Notes: generated by a model not told the origin, from the sequence alone. A DNA stretch of 39,043 bases from Acidobacteriota bacterium (GCA_029263355.1 JAJCXQ010000085.1:1-39043), one strand, 5' to 3'; counted from the stretch's first letter, positions 28,058-36,960 are shown. A program made the numbers and translations.

Positions 28058-28393
28058 GTTGCTGAACCAAGCCCCCGGACCGTCCGGAGCTCCTCAAAAG
28101 TTTTGCCAGAGGGCACGCGGGCGGTCAGAAAGTCTAATGACGTTTTACCAGAGACCATCCGGACCGTCATTTAGGCTTATGGCGTTTTACCAGAGACCGT
28201 CCGGACCGTCCGAAAGGCTTTTGGCATTTTGCCCAAGCCGTTCCGGACCGTTCGTGAGGCTTGTGGCATTTTACCGAAGACGTTTCGGAGGGTCAGAAAG
28301 TCTAATGACGTTTTACCGAACGCGCTCCGGACGGTCCGAACCGTTTTAGGCAAAACTTTTAAGGGTGATTTCGGTCAGAAAGACCAAGAATGA
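28058..28393. repeat. Array of about eight 42-bp tandem repeats with palindromic cores
   Basis: Unit starts fall at 28058, 28100, 28142, 28184, 28226, 28268, 28310 and 28352, each exactly 42 bases apart. Units share GTTTTACC or ATTTTGCC at their start and, in several, CGGACCGTCCG (a palindrome with one central C) about 20 bases in. Copies diverge by point changes, not by spacer sequence. A 27-base stretch is identical at 28123-28149 and 28291-28317, four units (168 bp) apart, so the array grew by blocks. The last unit is degenerate. The period is 14 codons and one frame stays open for 96 codons, but that frame has no ribosome-binding site and reads as low-complexity Arg/Ser/Pro. The array is not a CRISPR array. 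Confidence 0.9.
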
Positions 28394-28725
28394 GGCATTC
28401 GGAGGACTGCCCGCCTGGTCACTGACAATGTATTGATCTCGATCGTCCCGTGCGTCGATATCGGTCATTCGCAACGCATCACGCCTGATTCAGAGGCGCA
28501 GATTCTACAATCCTCCAAATGCGAAGCGGGCGCAGTGTGGCAATACAGCGGCTCTGGCGAACCGCTTCTGGAGGAGGTGGGTGCATTGAGCCAACTCGAC
28601 ATGGGTCCGTTCATCGTTCCCGGCGGCTAGAAGACCATCAAGGCAACGGGGGAAGAGGCAGCTTCATGAACCCGCTTTCCACCGGTGTGCAGTGCTATCG
28701 CAGAGCGCTTTGTCGCTACCGCTCG
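28394..28725. other. 332-bp gene-free stretch upstream of the large surface protein
   Basis: This part lies between the 42-bp array and the promoter candidate at 28726. It is open in one plus-strand frame continuous with the large surface gene. The translated sequence there looks arbitrary and has no ribosome-binding site, so I treat it as non-coding. I see no repeat, RNA gene or operator in it. Confidence 0.5.
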
Positions 28726-28753
28726 GGAACTGCGGTGTACACTGTGGGTCTCT
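28726..28753 (+). promoter_or_regulatory. Candidate ECF (sigma-E type) promoter of the large surface gene
   Basis: GGAACTG (28726-28732) is followed after exactly 16 bases (28733-28748) by TCTCT (28749-28753). This matches the sigma-E type -35 element well and its -10 element partly. Spacing and wording match the candidate ahead of the ECF operon at 5627-5652. Initiation just downstream would give a short leader carrying the GGGAGG site before the GTG at 28774. Confidence 0.4.
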
Positions 28754-28773
28754 ATAGTTCTATGGGAGGGAAC

Positions 28774-31700
28774 GTGAAACGCCTGATGATTGCTTCGAAA
28801 AGAAGTTTTCCGATGTTGCTCCTGCTGGGGCTAACGCAGATCTTTAGCGTCTCTGCCACTGCGGAGCTCACGCTGACAGACCAAGAGTCCGCGATCTACT
28901 ACCGCTACGTAATCGCGGCTGGTGACGAGATCAAGATCGAGAAAGATAGTGAAGTCACCGGAGACCTATACTCGAACGGTGATGTCGATCTGAAGACAGA
29001 CAGTGTCGTGATCGGTGACGTTTCTGCGGTTGACGAAGTCAATGCGGAGGGTATGGTCTCCGGCGTCGTAACCGAAGGCGTACCGCTTTTGGACCTTCCG
29101 GCCCTACTGAGCACGGCCGACGCGTTGGCACTCGCTCAACGTGTCTTGGGCGAAGATACGACCTTCACCGACGACATCATTGATGATGTCGTCTTCGTCG
29201 ATGGTGATGTGCGGATCGCAGGCAGCCTGAACGGCGTCGGCACCTTGATCGCGAGTGGTGAGATCCGCTTCGAAGATAGCGATAGTGACTCCGACAGCGA
29301 CAGCGACAGCGATAGCGACTCGGACAGTGACAGCGATTCAGACGGTGATAGCGATTCGGATAGTGATAGCGATTCAGACAGGGACAATGATTCGGACGAA
29401 CCTGGTGGCCAGCTTCAGCCTGAGACGCGCCTGTCGTTGATCTCCTTCGACAGCATCAGGATCGGGAAGGGCTGGTCGCTGCGCGGGGTGCTGCGAGCGG
29501 GAGGCGACATCAAGCTTGAAGAGGGCTCCTGGTTCGAGGGTGTGTTGGTCGCGGATAGGAAAGTGCACATCAACAAAAACGTCGTTGTGAACGTTCTCGA
29601 CGTCGACGCCACGCCTCCGGCGATCACTGTCCTGAAGCCTTCCGACGGCAGCTTTCTGCTGACACCTCTACCGGAAGTTGTGGCGACGTTCACGGACGAT
29701 TTTTCAGGAGTGGATCTGGCGTCCCTCCAGCTCGTTCTAGACGGAACGGACCGCACATCGGAAGCTGAGGTTTCCGACTCGTCCTTGAGTTTCGTGCCCT
29801 TGGCACCCTTGGCTGATGGTCTGCATCACGTTCAGCTCAGGCTCAGCGACGAAGCAGGCAACGCGGCGCTAGCGACGGTGAGTTTCACAACGGATACCAG
29901 CCACCCGATCGTGGCGATCCAAAGTCCAGTCGATGGGCAACTGCTAAATCAAGGAAGCATCGAGGTCATAGGCACCGCGACCGATGGCAATCCGATTGTC
30001 GAACTGACGGTCAACGGTCAGCCTACGACCGTGGTGGGTGATGAATTCAGTGCAACGGTGGCCTTGAGCCAAGGCAACAACGTAATTGTGGTCATTGCGG
30101 CCGATGCCGCAGGCCGGCAAGGTTACGCTACGGTTTCCGCGCTATTAGATCTCGAGCCTCCAACGCTCAGTGTTGAGAGGCCACGACCTGATCAGATAAC
30201 CAACGAAACAACGTTCCAAGTCGTCGGTGAGGCTGATGATGATTTCGAGCTGGCAGCTGTTGAGATCAACGGTCTCGGGGTGGAGTTAACGGATGGGCGT
30301 TTCGATGCGCACATCGCTGTGCCCGAAGGGTCGAGCACGCTGCTGGTTCGCGCCATCGACCTGGCTGGCAACGCTAGCGAAACCGCCATCGCAGTGCGCC
30401 GCTTGACGCTGCCGTCACTGGCGGTGAGCTCGCCAGCAGATTTGAGTTTGGTCACGGAAGACATCGTGGACATCGTAGGAACGGTTAGTCCTGGCGCGAC
30501 AGTTCTCGTCAACGGCATGCCAGCAGCAATCACGAGCGAGACTTTCGTCGCGCAGGGACTGCCGATCGTAAGTGGCGGCAACATCTTCGATGTCGTGGCC
30601 AGCGGGCCGGGCCTGGGTGTGAGCACAGCCAAGGTGACGATCTTTCGGGATACAGATGCACCACGACTTCGTATCAATTCTCCGGCAGCGGGCGCGACCG
30701 TGCGGACGCCGACCGTCGCCATTCAGGGTATGGTGCATGACCTTTCCCTCGGGAGCGGTGCCATGGCCCCATCCGTAACCATCAATGGAGAAGCTGCCCA
30801 AGTCTCTAACGGGACGTTCCTGCTTGAAGAGCTTGCCTTGATACCGGGTGAGAACACGATCACCGTGTCCACAGTCGATGGCAGCGGCAACGCTCGCGAA
30901 GTCGATCATCAGGTGCGTTACGAGCCCGCAACCGGCCTCAGTCTGCAAGTGGCTTCTGGAAACTTCCAGAGTGCTGCGATCACAGCGCAGCTGCCGGATC
31001 CCTTAGCGGTTCGCGTCACGGACCCAGCAGGCGCCCCTCTGGCTGACCAACCGGTTTTCTTCAAGGTCACCGGCAACAACGGTAGCCTGAATGGTGATCG
31101 TCGGCAGCTGGTCGCCACCACCGATTCGGCCGGCCAGGCGCGTGTGGTCTTCACCCTCGGCAGCCGAGCCGGTGCTGGCGGTCAACAGGTACAAGCAACC
31201 GCTCCCGGCGTGGTGGGCGGCGTTCTCTTCCACGCTACTGGCCTACCGGGTTTGCCGGCCAACCTCTACGTTGACAACGGCGACCAGCAAGTCGGCATGA
31301 CCGACCGGCTGTTGCCGGACCCCTTTATTGCGGTAGTGACAGACCATGGCTTCAATCGCCTGGCAGGTGTGCCGGTGACCTTCCGGGTGGTCGAGGGGGC
31401 GGGCACCTTCAAGAATAACTTGCCGCTGATCGTCGTGGCAACTGATGGGGCGGGTAAGGCATCGGCAACGCTCCGCCTCGATCCGGCCGAAGGACTCGCG
31501 AACAATGTCGTCGAGGCCACTCTGGAAGAGTCTCCCGAAGTCCGCTTCGTAACCTTCGTAGCGTCGAGTCTGGCTGGCGGTGACCCAGCCGACACCAGCG
31601 TCTCCGGATTGGTGCTCGACAACACGGATCTGCCGGTTCCGGGCGCTACGGTGCACATCGCCGGTACTGAGCTTCAAAGCGTGACCAACTCGCTCGGACT

Positions 31701-33630
31701 CTTCAGCATACCCGAAGCACCGGTCGGCTCCATGCTGCTCGAAGTTGACGGCACTACCACCTCCCGCGCCGGCACCTGGCCGCATCTCGAATTTGAGCTG
31801 ACGACGATACCGGGTCGCGACAACACGCTGGGGCGGCCGATCTATTTGCTGCCACTCGACGTTGATCAAGGCCTCTCTGTCAGCGCTACCGATGGCGGTG
31901 TCTTGACTTTGCCCGAGTTGCCGGGATTTGCACTCGAGATCGCACCCGGCTCGGTCACCTTCCCGGATGGTGGCTCCAGGGGGGAGATCAGTGTCACATT
32001 GGTGCACAACGACAAGGTGCCGATGGTGCCGAATTTCGGCCAGCAGCCCCGGCTCGTCTTCAGCATCCAACCTGGAGGAGCCACCTTCGATCCGCCGGCA
32101 CGGCTGACTCTACCCAACGTCGATGGGTTGGCTCCCGGCGCGGTCACCGAGATGTATTCCTTCGATCACGACCTCGGCAGCTTTGTCAGCATCGGACCCG
32201 CAACAGTGAGCGAGAATGCGATGCAAGTGGTCTCCAATGCTGGCGTAGGCGTCGTCGAAGCTGGCTGGCATTGCGGTGGCGATCCGGCATCAGCGGGGAC
32301 ACCGCACGCTTGCCCTCAATGCACTGTCTGTGACGGGAGCAGGTGTGTCGCGGGCTGCTCAACCGGCGGCTCATTGGCGTTTGGCGATCCTGAGTTCATA
32401 GTGAAAGCCGGATGCGATTGCTCCGACGGAGACTCCTGTACCAACCTCGATTCTTGTGGCCTCCTCGGGGGCAGGTGCAAGGGGCGACCGATCGAAATCG
32501 CCAGTCTCGACGCAAAGGCTAACGGCAAGAAACGGACCACCGTAGCAGTAGGAGAGACAGTAACGTTCTCGGCATCGGCTGATACTGAGAACTGCATTGC
32601 AGAAACGTATGATTGGATTTTTCCTGATGGCACTGTGAAACACGGCTCGAGCTTTCAGCATGCCTTTACTGAACCGAGAATTTACACCGTCCAAGTCGCG
32701 GTTCGATGTGATACTTGCTCAGATACGAGTCGTGATGTCATCACGATTGTTGCCGTTGGCCTTGAGAGTCTCGGCGTCATTGCAGGGGCTACGCAAGAAG
32801 GAGTGATTGGCTCAGATAATTGGGCGACCACAAAAGATAGTGGCGAAGTGCTACTGCGAGCACGCCTGACACCAGATCTTGGCGATTCTGCCGAGGTCCT
32901 TTCCTGGTCTGGCGGAGAACCAGCTGACGACAGTGGCTTGATTCGCCGTGTTTCGACAGTTGAATCGCAAGAAGCTCGTGTGACCGCCTCGGTTGGCCAG
33001 TCCGAACGGAATGTAACTGTCTGGGTTCTGTCAGCTGAGATCGAGCTCAGGGCTTCGGGCCGGACATCGAGCAGCAACAGTGCCAGGTTTCCTATCGGCT
33101 GGGGTACTGGCGAGATCCGCGATCAATTAGGGCCATTGACAGACGAGGATCACGGGATCACTGAAGCAGAGGCCACCGGGAAAATAGAAGTCAAAGGCAC
33201 TGTACTCCCTCGAGGCGCCGCAGAAGTTGTCCAGAAGGGATGGGATATCCGGCGTTGGAAAGAGATCACCACCTGTGTGGACGGCTTCCAATATCCTGTT
33301 ACTACTGGCGATGATACATCCCCGCCATTTGTCAAAGACTTGGAGCCGGACCCAGATGGGGCGATCTACGACATAGACGGGCCTCTCATCGGAAGGGACT
33401 TCACCATCCGCCATACCCAAGAAAGATACTTGAACTTCACTCAATGGGTCGAATGGAACGGAGTTCAGGTCTCCGACGAGGTGGACTGGCACTACCAGGC
33501 ACTCGTAGATGACGATCTCGATGCAGAGAATAGTCCCCGTGGAAACGACGACACACTGCTCAACGAAGTTGGCGAAGGCTGGATCGTTTTGCCAGATTCA
33601 TGTTTCTTCCCAGAAAATGAGGAACGATGA
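28774..33630 (+). CDS. Large secreted multi-domain surface protein with bactofilin-like, Ser-Asp repeat, Ig and RHS-type trunk
   Basis: A 1618-residue protein from the GTG at 28774, 4 bases after GGAGG; an ATG at 28762 is the alternative. The signal peptide is at ~1-30. Residues 51-92 and 226-274 have stepwise beta-helix repeats like bactofilins (VTGDLYSNGDVDLKTDSVV; LRAGGDIKLEEGSW). They flank a 41-residue Ser-Asp repeat (168-208). Five Ig-like modules (~279-719), two Big_1-like modules (~722-938), a carboxypeptidase-regulatory-like domain (~943-994) and a beta-rich block (~1042-1142, DPPARLTLPNVDGLAPG) follow. Next come a Cys-rich region (1166-1239) and a PKD-like domain (~1250-1328). This trunk usually leads into RHS repeats in related large surface proteins. 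Here there are none: a ~290-residue unfamiliar end replaces them. It probably belongs on the cell surface; adhesion or a structural role is likely, toxin delivery only possible. A co-directional gene follows 16 bases later. Confidence 0.85.
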   Translation: MKRLMIASKRSFPMLLLLGLTQIFSVSATAELTLTDQESAIYYRYVIAAGDEIKIEKDSEVTGDLYSNGDVDLKTDSVVIGDVSAVDEVNAEGMVSGVVTEGVPLLDLPALLSTADALALAQRVLGEDTTFTDDIIDDVVFVDGDVRIAGSLNGVGTLIASGEIRFEDSDSDSDSDSDSDSDSDSDSDSDGDSDSDSDSDSDRDNDSDEPGGQLQPETRLSLISFDSIRIGKGWSLRGVLRAGGDIKLEEGSWFEGVLVADRKVHINKNVVVNVLDVDATPPAITVLKPSDGSFLLTPLPEVVATFTDDFSGVDLASLQLVLDGTDRTSEAEVSDSSLSFVPLAPLADGLHHVQLRLSDEAGNAALATVSFTTDTSHPIVAIQSPVDGQLLNQGSIEVIGTATDGNPIVELTVNGQPTTVVGDEFSATVALSQGNNVIVVIAADAAGRQGYATVSALLDLEPPTLSVERPRPDQITNETTFQVVGEADDDFELAAVEINGLGVELTDGRFDAHIAVPEGSSTLLVRAIDLAGNASETAIAVRRLTLPSLAVSSPADLSLVTEDIVDIVGTVSPGATVLVNGMPAAITSETFVAQGLPIVSGGNIFDVVASGPGLGVSTAKVTIFRDTDAPRLRINSPAAGATVRTPTVAIQGMVHDLSLGSGAMAPSVTINGEAAQVSNGTFLLEELALIPGENTITVSTVDGSGNAREVDHQVRYEPATGLSLQVASGNFQSAAITAQLPDPLAVRVTDPAGAPLADQPVFFKVTGNNGSLNGDRRQLVATTDSAGQARVVFTLGSRAGAGGQQVQATAPGVVGGVLFHATGLPGLPANLYVDNGDQQVGMTDRLLPDPFIAVVTDHGFNRLAGVPVTFRVVEGAGTFKNNLPLIVVATDGAGKASATLRLDPAEGLANNVVEATLEESPEVRFVTFVASSLAGGDPADTSVSGLVLDNTDLPVPGATVHIAGTELQSVTNSLGLFSIPEAPVGSMLLEVDGTTTSRAGTWPHLEFELTTIPGRDNTLGRPIYLLPLDVDQGLSVSATDGGVLTLPELPGFALEIAPGSVTFPDGGSRGEISVTLVHNDKVPMVPNFGQQPRLVFSIQPGGATFDPPARLTLPNVDGLAPGAVTEMYSFDHDLGSFVSIGPATVSENAMQVVSNAGVGVVEAGWHCGGDPASAGTPHACPQCTVCDGSRCVAGCSTGGSLAFGDPEFIVKAGCDCSDGDSCTNLDSCGLLGGRCKGRPIEIASLDAKANGKKRTTVAVGETVTFSASADTENCIAETYDWIFPDGTVKHGSSFQHAFTEPRIYTVQVAVRCDTCSDTSRDVITIVAVGLESLGVIAGATQEGVIGSDNWATTKDSGEVLLRARLTPDLGDSAEVLSWSGGEPADDSGLIRRVSTVESQEARVTASVGQSERNVTVWVLSAEIELRASGRTSSSNSARFPIGWGTGEIRDQLGPLTDEDHGITEAEATGKIEVKGTVLPRGAAEVVQKGWDIRRWKEITTCVDGFQYPVTTGDDTSPPFVKDLEPDPDGAIYDIDGPLIGRDFTIRHTQERYLNFTQWVEWNGVQVSDEVDWHYQALVDDDLDAENSPRGNDDTLLNEVGEGWIVLPDSCFFPENEER
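29275..29397 (+). repeat. Ser-Asp dipeptide repeat (about 20 copies)
   Basis: The codons alternate AGC/AGT/TCC/TCG/TCA with GAC/GAT, so the DNA is not a simple hexamer run although the peptide is almost pure Ser-Asp. Synonymous variation indicates selection for the peptide or an old expansion. Similar stretches link surface proteins in Gram-positive adhesins. Confidence 0.95.
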
Positions 33631-33646
33631 CGAAGGAACCGGAGCA

Positions 33647-34324
33647 ATGAAGAACATTTACCGACTGGCTTCGGCGCTTGCTTTGGCTTGGCTACCATTC
33701 GTAGTCGCTGAAGAAGTCCCAGAAGAAACTAAAAGCCTAGCCAAACTTGCCCAGGAGCTCAGGCAAGCTGAGTCTCCCGCAGTCGCGCATGAACTAGGTG
33801 CCGAAATCACTCATCGCTACCTCGACCTAACCTATTCTCTCAGCGCCACGCTGAGAATTGCCGATCTGTCGCCACAAATCAAAGCAGAGACATGCTATCT
33901 ACTCGGAATTGTGCGGGCAGAAAGAACTGTCGAGATTCTGGCAAAGAATATCGCATTCACTGCGCTCGATCCGAGATCGCTGGACAGGCTTCCAAAGTGG
34001 TCTTCGAGACCTTGCCAAGAGGCCCTAGTCATGATCGGTAAGCCGGCTGTACCGGCATTGATCGAACTGATTCGAACGAATGTCGACCGAGGACTTCGTA
34101 ACCTCGCCACTCTTACAGTATTCCAGATAGAAGGTGCCGATCTTGGAGCCATTGTCCTGCAGAAGGCTGCTGACGATTCAACAGGTGAAGGCGGAGACAG
34201 GTTGAAAGAGGCTGCGGCAGCATCGAATAACGAACTCTTCGAAGAAGCCCAGGAAACTGCCCGCAAGATGTTGGCTCCTGCAATCATTCGTGCACGAGAT
34301 CAAGGAGACCGCGAAAGGCGGTAA
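33647..34324 (+). CDS. Small secreted HEAT-repeat-like protein
   Basis: A 225-residue protein I cannot assign to a named family. AGGA lies 9 bases before the ATG at 33647. The signal peptide (NIYRLASALALAWLPFVVA, residues 3-21) ends near residue 21. The mature part is mostly helical, with paired helices resembling HEAT-type repeats (KAETCYLLGIVRAERTVEILAKNI and CQEALVMIGKPAVPALIELIRTNVDRGLRNLATL). The last 40 residues are charged and rich in Ala, Glu and Arg. It begins 16 bases after the large surface gene and its codons are, by eye, richer in A and T than the flanking genes, like the unfamiliar C-terminus of that protein. It may be a partner of that C-terminus. An immunity-protein role is conceivable but an exported immunity protein would be unusual. 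Confidence 0.75.
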   Translation: MKNIYRLASALALAWLPFVVAEEVPEETKSLAKLAQELRQAESPAVAHELGAEITHRYLDLTYSLSATLRIADLSPQIKAETCYLLGIVRAERTVEILAKNIAFTALDPRSLDRLPKWSSRPCQEALVMIGKPAVPALIELIRTNVDRGLRNLATLTVFQIEGADLGAIVLQKAADDSTGEGGDRLKEAAAASNNELFEEAQETARKMLAPAIIRARDQGDRERR

Positions 34325-34366
34325 GTCGAACTCCGAGATCTAATTTCGATAGGTGGGATCTGAAAT

Positions 34367-36478
34367 ATGAAAAATCACCTTTTTTCGAGAACACTAGCCG
34401 TCATCTTGTTGGTTCCTACCGCACTGATGGCACAGCTCGACGAAACCTGCGTCGTGAGCGTACTCAACCGCACCGCCCCCGTCGACGCAGACGGTGTCTG
34501 GGTCCTCCCCAACGTCCCCGCTAATCTTGGCCAAGTCCGCTTGCGTGCGACCTGTATCGAAGATGGCGCAACCCGTTCCGGTCAGTCGGACTTCTTCACG
34601 GTTCCAGCCGACGGCATCGTGCAAGTGGCCGATATCGCCTTCGACGACCCACAGCCGGTCCCGGCGACCTTGACGCTCACCACTCCGGAAGCGATGCTGA
34701 CATCGGTGGGCCAAACGGTTCAGGTCACTGCCACTGCCTCCTATTCTGACACCTCCATAACAAACGTCTCAGCAGCCACCGCAGGCACGAGCTACACCGT
34801 CAGCAACCCAGCAGTCGCCACTATCGGCGAGAACGGTCTGTTGACAGCACAAGCCACCGGTACTGTGCTGGTGGCCGCCACCAACGAAGGCGCGCTTGGC
34901 CTGCTGACCCTCCAGGTGGTGCTCTCAGGAGATTCGGATGGGGATGCCTTGCCCGATGATTTTGAGTTGGCCAACGGCCTCGACCCCAACGATCCGGCCG
35001 ATGCGTTCGCCGATCCCGACGAAGACGGTCTTGCCATGCTCGATGAGCTTCAAATCGGCACCGATCCCTTCAACCCCGACACCGACGGCGACACCCTGCT
35101 CGACGGCGAGGAGGTCAACGCAGGTACCAATCCACTGCTTTTCGACACCGATGGCGACCAAGTCTCCGATGGCCTCGAAGTCCAAGCCAGCAGCGATCCT
35201 CTCGACGCGGGCGACGTCAACCTAGCCCCCATCCTCGATGCCCTAAGCGTTAGCCCGTTGAGCTTCACTCTGACCTTCAACACCGTCGTCGGTGAAGCGT
35301 CGCGCCAGCTGGCGGTCACTGGCACATTGATCGACGGTACGGTACTCGACATCACTGGGCCGCCCTACGGTACGACCTACACCTCGAGCGATCTGGCCAC
35401 CGTCAGCTTCGGCGCCGACGCCGGGAGGGTGTTCGCCGCTCAAGACGGAACAGCGGTCGTGACCGCCTCCAACGGGTCGCACGCCAGCGACGTTGACGTC
35501 GCGGTACGCGCGTTCTCACCAACCGCGTTGTCTTTCTTGCGAATTCCGGGTTTCGCCAACGGCGTCGCGGTCCAAGGCGACTACGCCTATGTGGCCGCGG
35601 GAGATCGAGGGCTCTATGTTGTCGACATCAGCGACCTCGAAGCACCGTTCATTGCCGGGTCGTGGGATAGTTCGGGCAATGTCAATGACGTTCGAGTGGC
35701 GGGTGACTATGTCTACCTGGCTTCGGGCCGGAGATTCAGCGGCCTATTGGTCGTTGACGTCGGGAATGCAGCAGACCCGCAGTTGGTAGGTTTTGCCTCA
35801 GCGGCTGAGGGCCAGGGGACGGACCTGGCGCTGGCGGATGGTCTGGCGTTCCTAGCGGCTGGCGCTGCGGGCCTCTTCATCTTCGACATCAGCGATCCGC
35901 AAGACCCTGTCTTACTCGGTAGCCTCGACACTCCCGGTAACGCCCGTGGCGTCGATGTATCAGGTGACCTCGTGGTGGTCGCGGACGATACTTCTGGCGT
36001 ACAGGTGATCGACGTCAGCGATCCCGTGAGTCCGCTCCTCGTCGGTTCGACCCACACCCGTGGCGGCAGTTCCAGGGCTGCTGACGTCGTGGTGCGTGAG
36101 CGGCTGGCCTATGTGGCGGATGGCTCGCGGGCGACCCCCGGAGGCTTACGGGTGATCAACTTCAGCGAGCCGACGACTCCTTTCGTGGCCGGTTCGACTG
36201 GCGACGCCTTCGGCTTGACCGGGGTGGCTCTGGAGCGCGATTTTGCACTGACCTCCGACTTCTTGTTTGCCAACGCGGTGCCGATCTTCAACATCGCAAA
36301 CCAGGCTCCAATCTTTACCGCCGTGCTTGATTTTTCAGGCGCGCCAGACTTTCGCGACGACCAGGGCACCGGCATCGCGGTGCGTGACGGCGTGGTGTTC
36401 CTGACCGCTGCTGGCGGCCGGGGTGGGGTGAATGACAACGGATTGAGGGTGACTTGGTGGTCTCTGCGTCGGCACTGA
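34367..36478 (+). CDS. Secreted protein with thrombospondin type 3 and LVIVD repeats
   Basis: A 703-residue exported protein with a signal peptide (~1-22, ending ALMAQ). A short beta-rich domain (~23-95) and a Big_2-like domain (~98-185) come first. Four thrombospondin type 3 calcium-binding repeats follow at ~188-285 (DSDGDALPDDFE, DPDEDGLAMLDE, DTDGDTLLDGEE, DTDGDQVSDGLE), then a second Big_2-like domain (~290-383). From about residue 389 are LVIVD propeller repeats (GLYVVDISDLEAPFIAG; GLFIFDISDPQDPVLLG; GVQVIDVSDPVSPLLVG). The protein stops abruptly after an odd tail (TWWSLRRH), while the next reading frame continues with domain-like sequence. It begins 42 bases after the HEAT-like gene. 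A role outside the cell in binding or adhesion is likely; no enzyme motif is seen. Confidence 0.85.
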   Translation: MKNHLFSRTLAVILLVPTALMAQLDETCVVSVLNRTAPVDADGVWVLPNVPANLGQVRLRATCIEDGATRSGQSDFFTVPADGIVQVADIAFDDPQPVPATLTLTTPEAMLTSVGQTVQVTATASYSDTSITNVSAATAGTSYTVSNPAVATIGENGLLTAQATGTVLVAATNEGALGLLTLQVVLSGDSDGDALPDDFELANGLDPNDPADAFADPDEDGLAMLDELQIGTDPFNPDTDGDTLLDGEEVNAGTNPLLFDTDGDQVSDGLEVQASSDPLDAGDVNLAPILDALSVSPLSFTLTFNTVVGEASRQLAVTGTLIDGTVLDITGPPYGTTYTSSDLATVSFGADAGRVFAAQDGTAVVTASNGSHASDVDVAVRAFSPTALSFLRIPGFANGVAVQGDYAYVAAGDRGLYVVDISDLEAPFIAGSWDSSGNVNDVRVAGDYVYLASGRRFSGLLVVDVGNAADPQLVGFASAAEGQGTDLALADGLAFLAAGAAGLFIFDISDPQDPVLLGSLDTPGNARGVDVSGDLVVVADDTSGVQVIDVSDPVSPLLVGSTHTRGGSSRAADVVVRERLAYVADGSRATPGGLRVINFSEPTTPFVAGSTGDAFGLTGVALERDFALTSDFLFANAVPIFNIANQAPIFTAVLDFSGAPDFRDDQGTGIAVRDGVVFLTAAGGRGGVNDNGLRVTWWSLRRH

Positions 36479-36873
36479 TCGGTGGTGTTCCGTCTGCGGG
36501 TGAGTCTTTGCCGACGGCGCCGAATCCTGGTGGCGTGACTGATGTGGGAGACGTTCAGCTCATGGAGCTGCCAGCTTCGGATCTGTGCCCATGCACTGAT
36601 CCCGCCAACTGGAGCGACGCCAACGGAGTCTTGTGGTCCTACTTCCTCGATGACACGATCGGCACTTTTTCGTGTACGGACTCGGCAACCTTGACTCAAC
36701 TCGGTGCCGAGTGTGTCTCCGTCAATGTCGATGCTTCAGTGTCGCAGTGTCAGGTCATCCTGCCCTGCGGTGGCACGAACCTAGTCCTGCCGATCGCGGC
36801 AGGCGAGATCGCAGTCTGTCGGGAAGCGCTGCGTGAGGCTGCAACCAGCCAGGGTGTTCCGTGTAACCCGTGA
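36454..36873 (+). pseudogene. Domain remnant in the next reading frame, probably cut off the TSP3/LVIVD protein
   Basis: A 139-residue frame overlapping the end of the LVIVD gene by 25 bases. It starts VVSASALIGGVPSAGESLP, followed by TAPNPGGVTDVGDVQL. That linker style is normal inside long secreted proteins but not at a protein start. No signal peptide is present, yet the rest is Cys-rich (eight cysteines, e.g. LCPCTDPANW, ILPCGG) as in an exported domain. The frame extends upstream only to a stop at 36433-36435. No slippery sequence lies in the 43-base overlap, so programmed shifting is unlikely. A GAGG 8 bases before the GTG would allow separate translation. I read it as the C-terminal piece of a longer protein separated by an indel or deletion; a short independent gene is the alternative. 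Confidence 0.5.
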
Positions 36874-36960
36874 TCGGCCGGGGTCTCCTGCGCGGCGAGG
36901 TCCTGAACGCGTGGACGCACCCCGCCCCGTATCCGTATCTCCGTTCTAGGAGGACTATGG

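Noticed and set aside
28059..28349. Coding reading of the 42-bp array as a 14-residue repeat protein
   Set aside because: One frame is open for 96 codons, but it lacks a ribosome-binding site and signal peptide and its product is low-complexity Arg/Ser/Pro; an open frame follows automatically from a period divisible by three.
28058..28393. CRISPR array
   Set aside because: Units are 42 bp and adjacent with point variation throughout; there is no alternation of constant repeats with unrelated spacers, and no cas genes are present.
28519..28773. An N-terminal extension of the large surface protein
   Set aside because: The frame is open from 28519, but the residues look arbitrary, a promoter candidate falls inside it, and the normal signal peptide begins after 28774.
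36435..36478. Programmed -1 frameshift joining the LVIVD protein to the Cys-rich domain
   Set aside because: No slippery heptamer or clear downstream pseudoknot is visible in the 43-base overlap.
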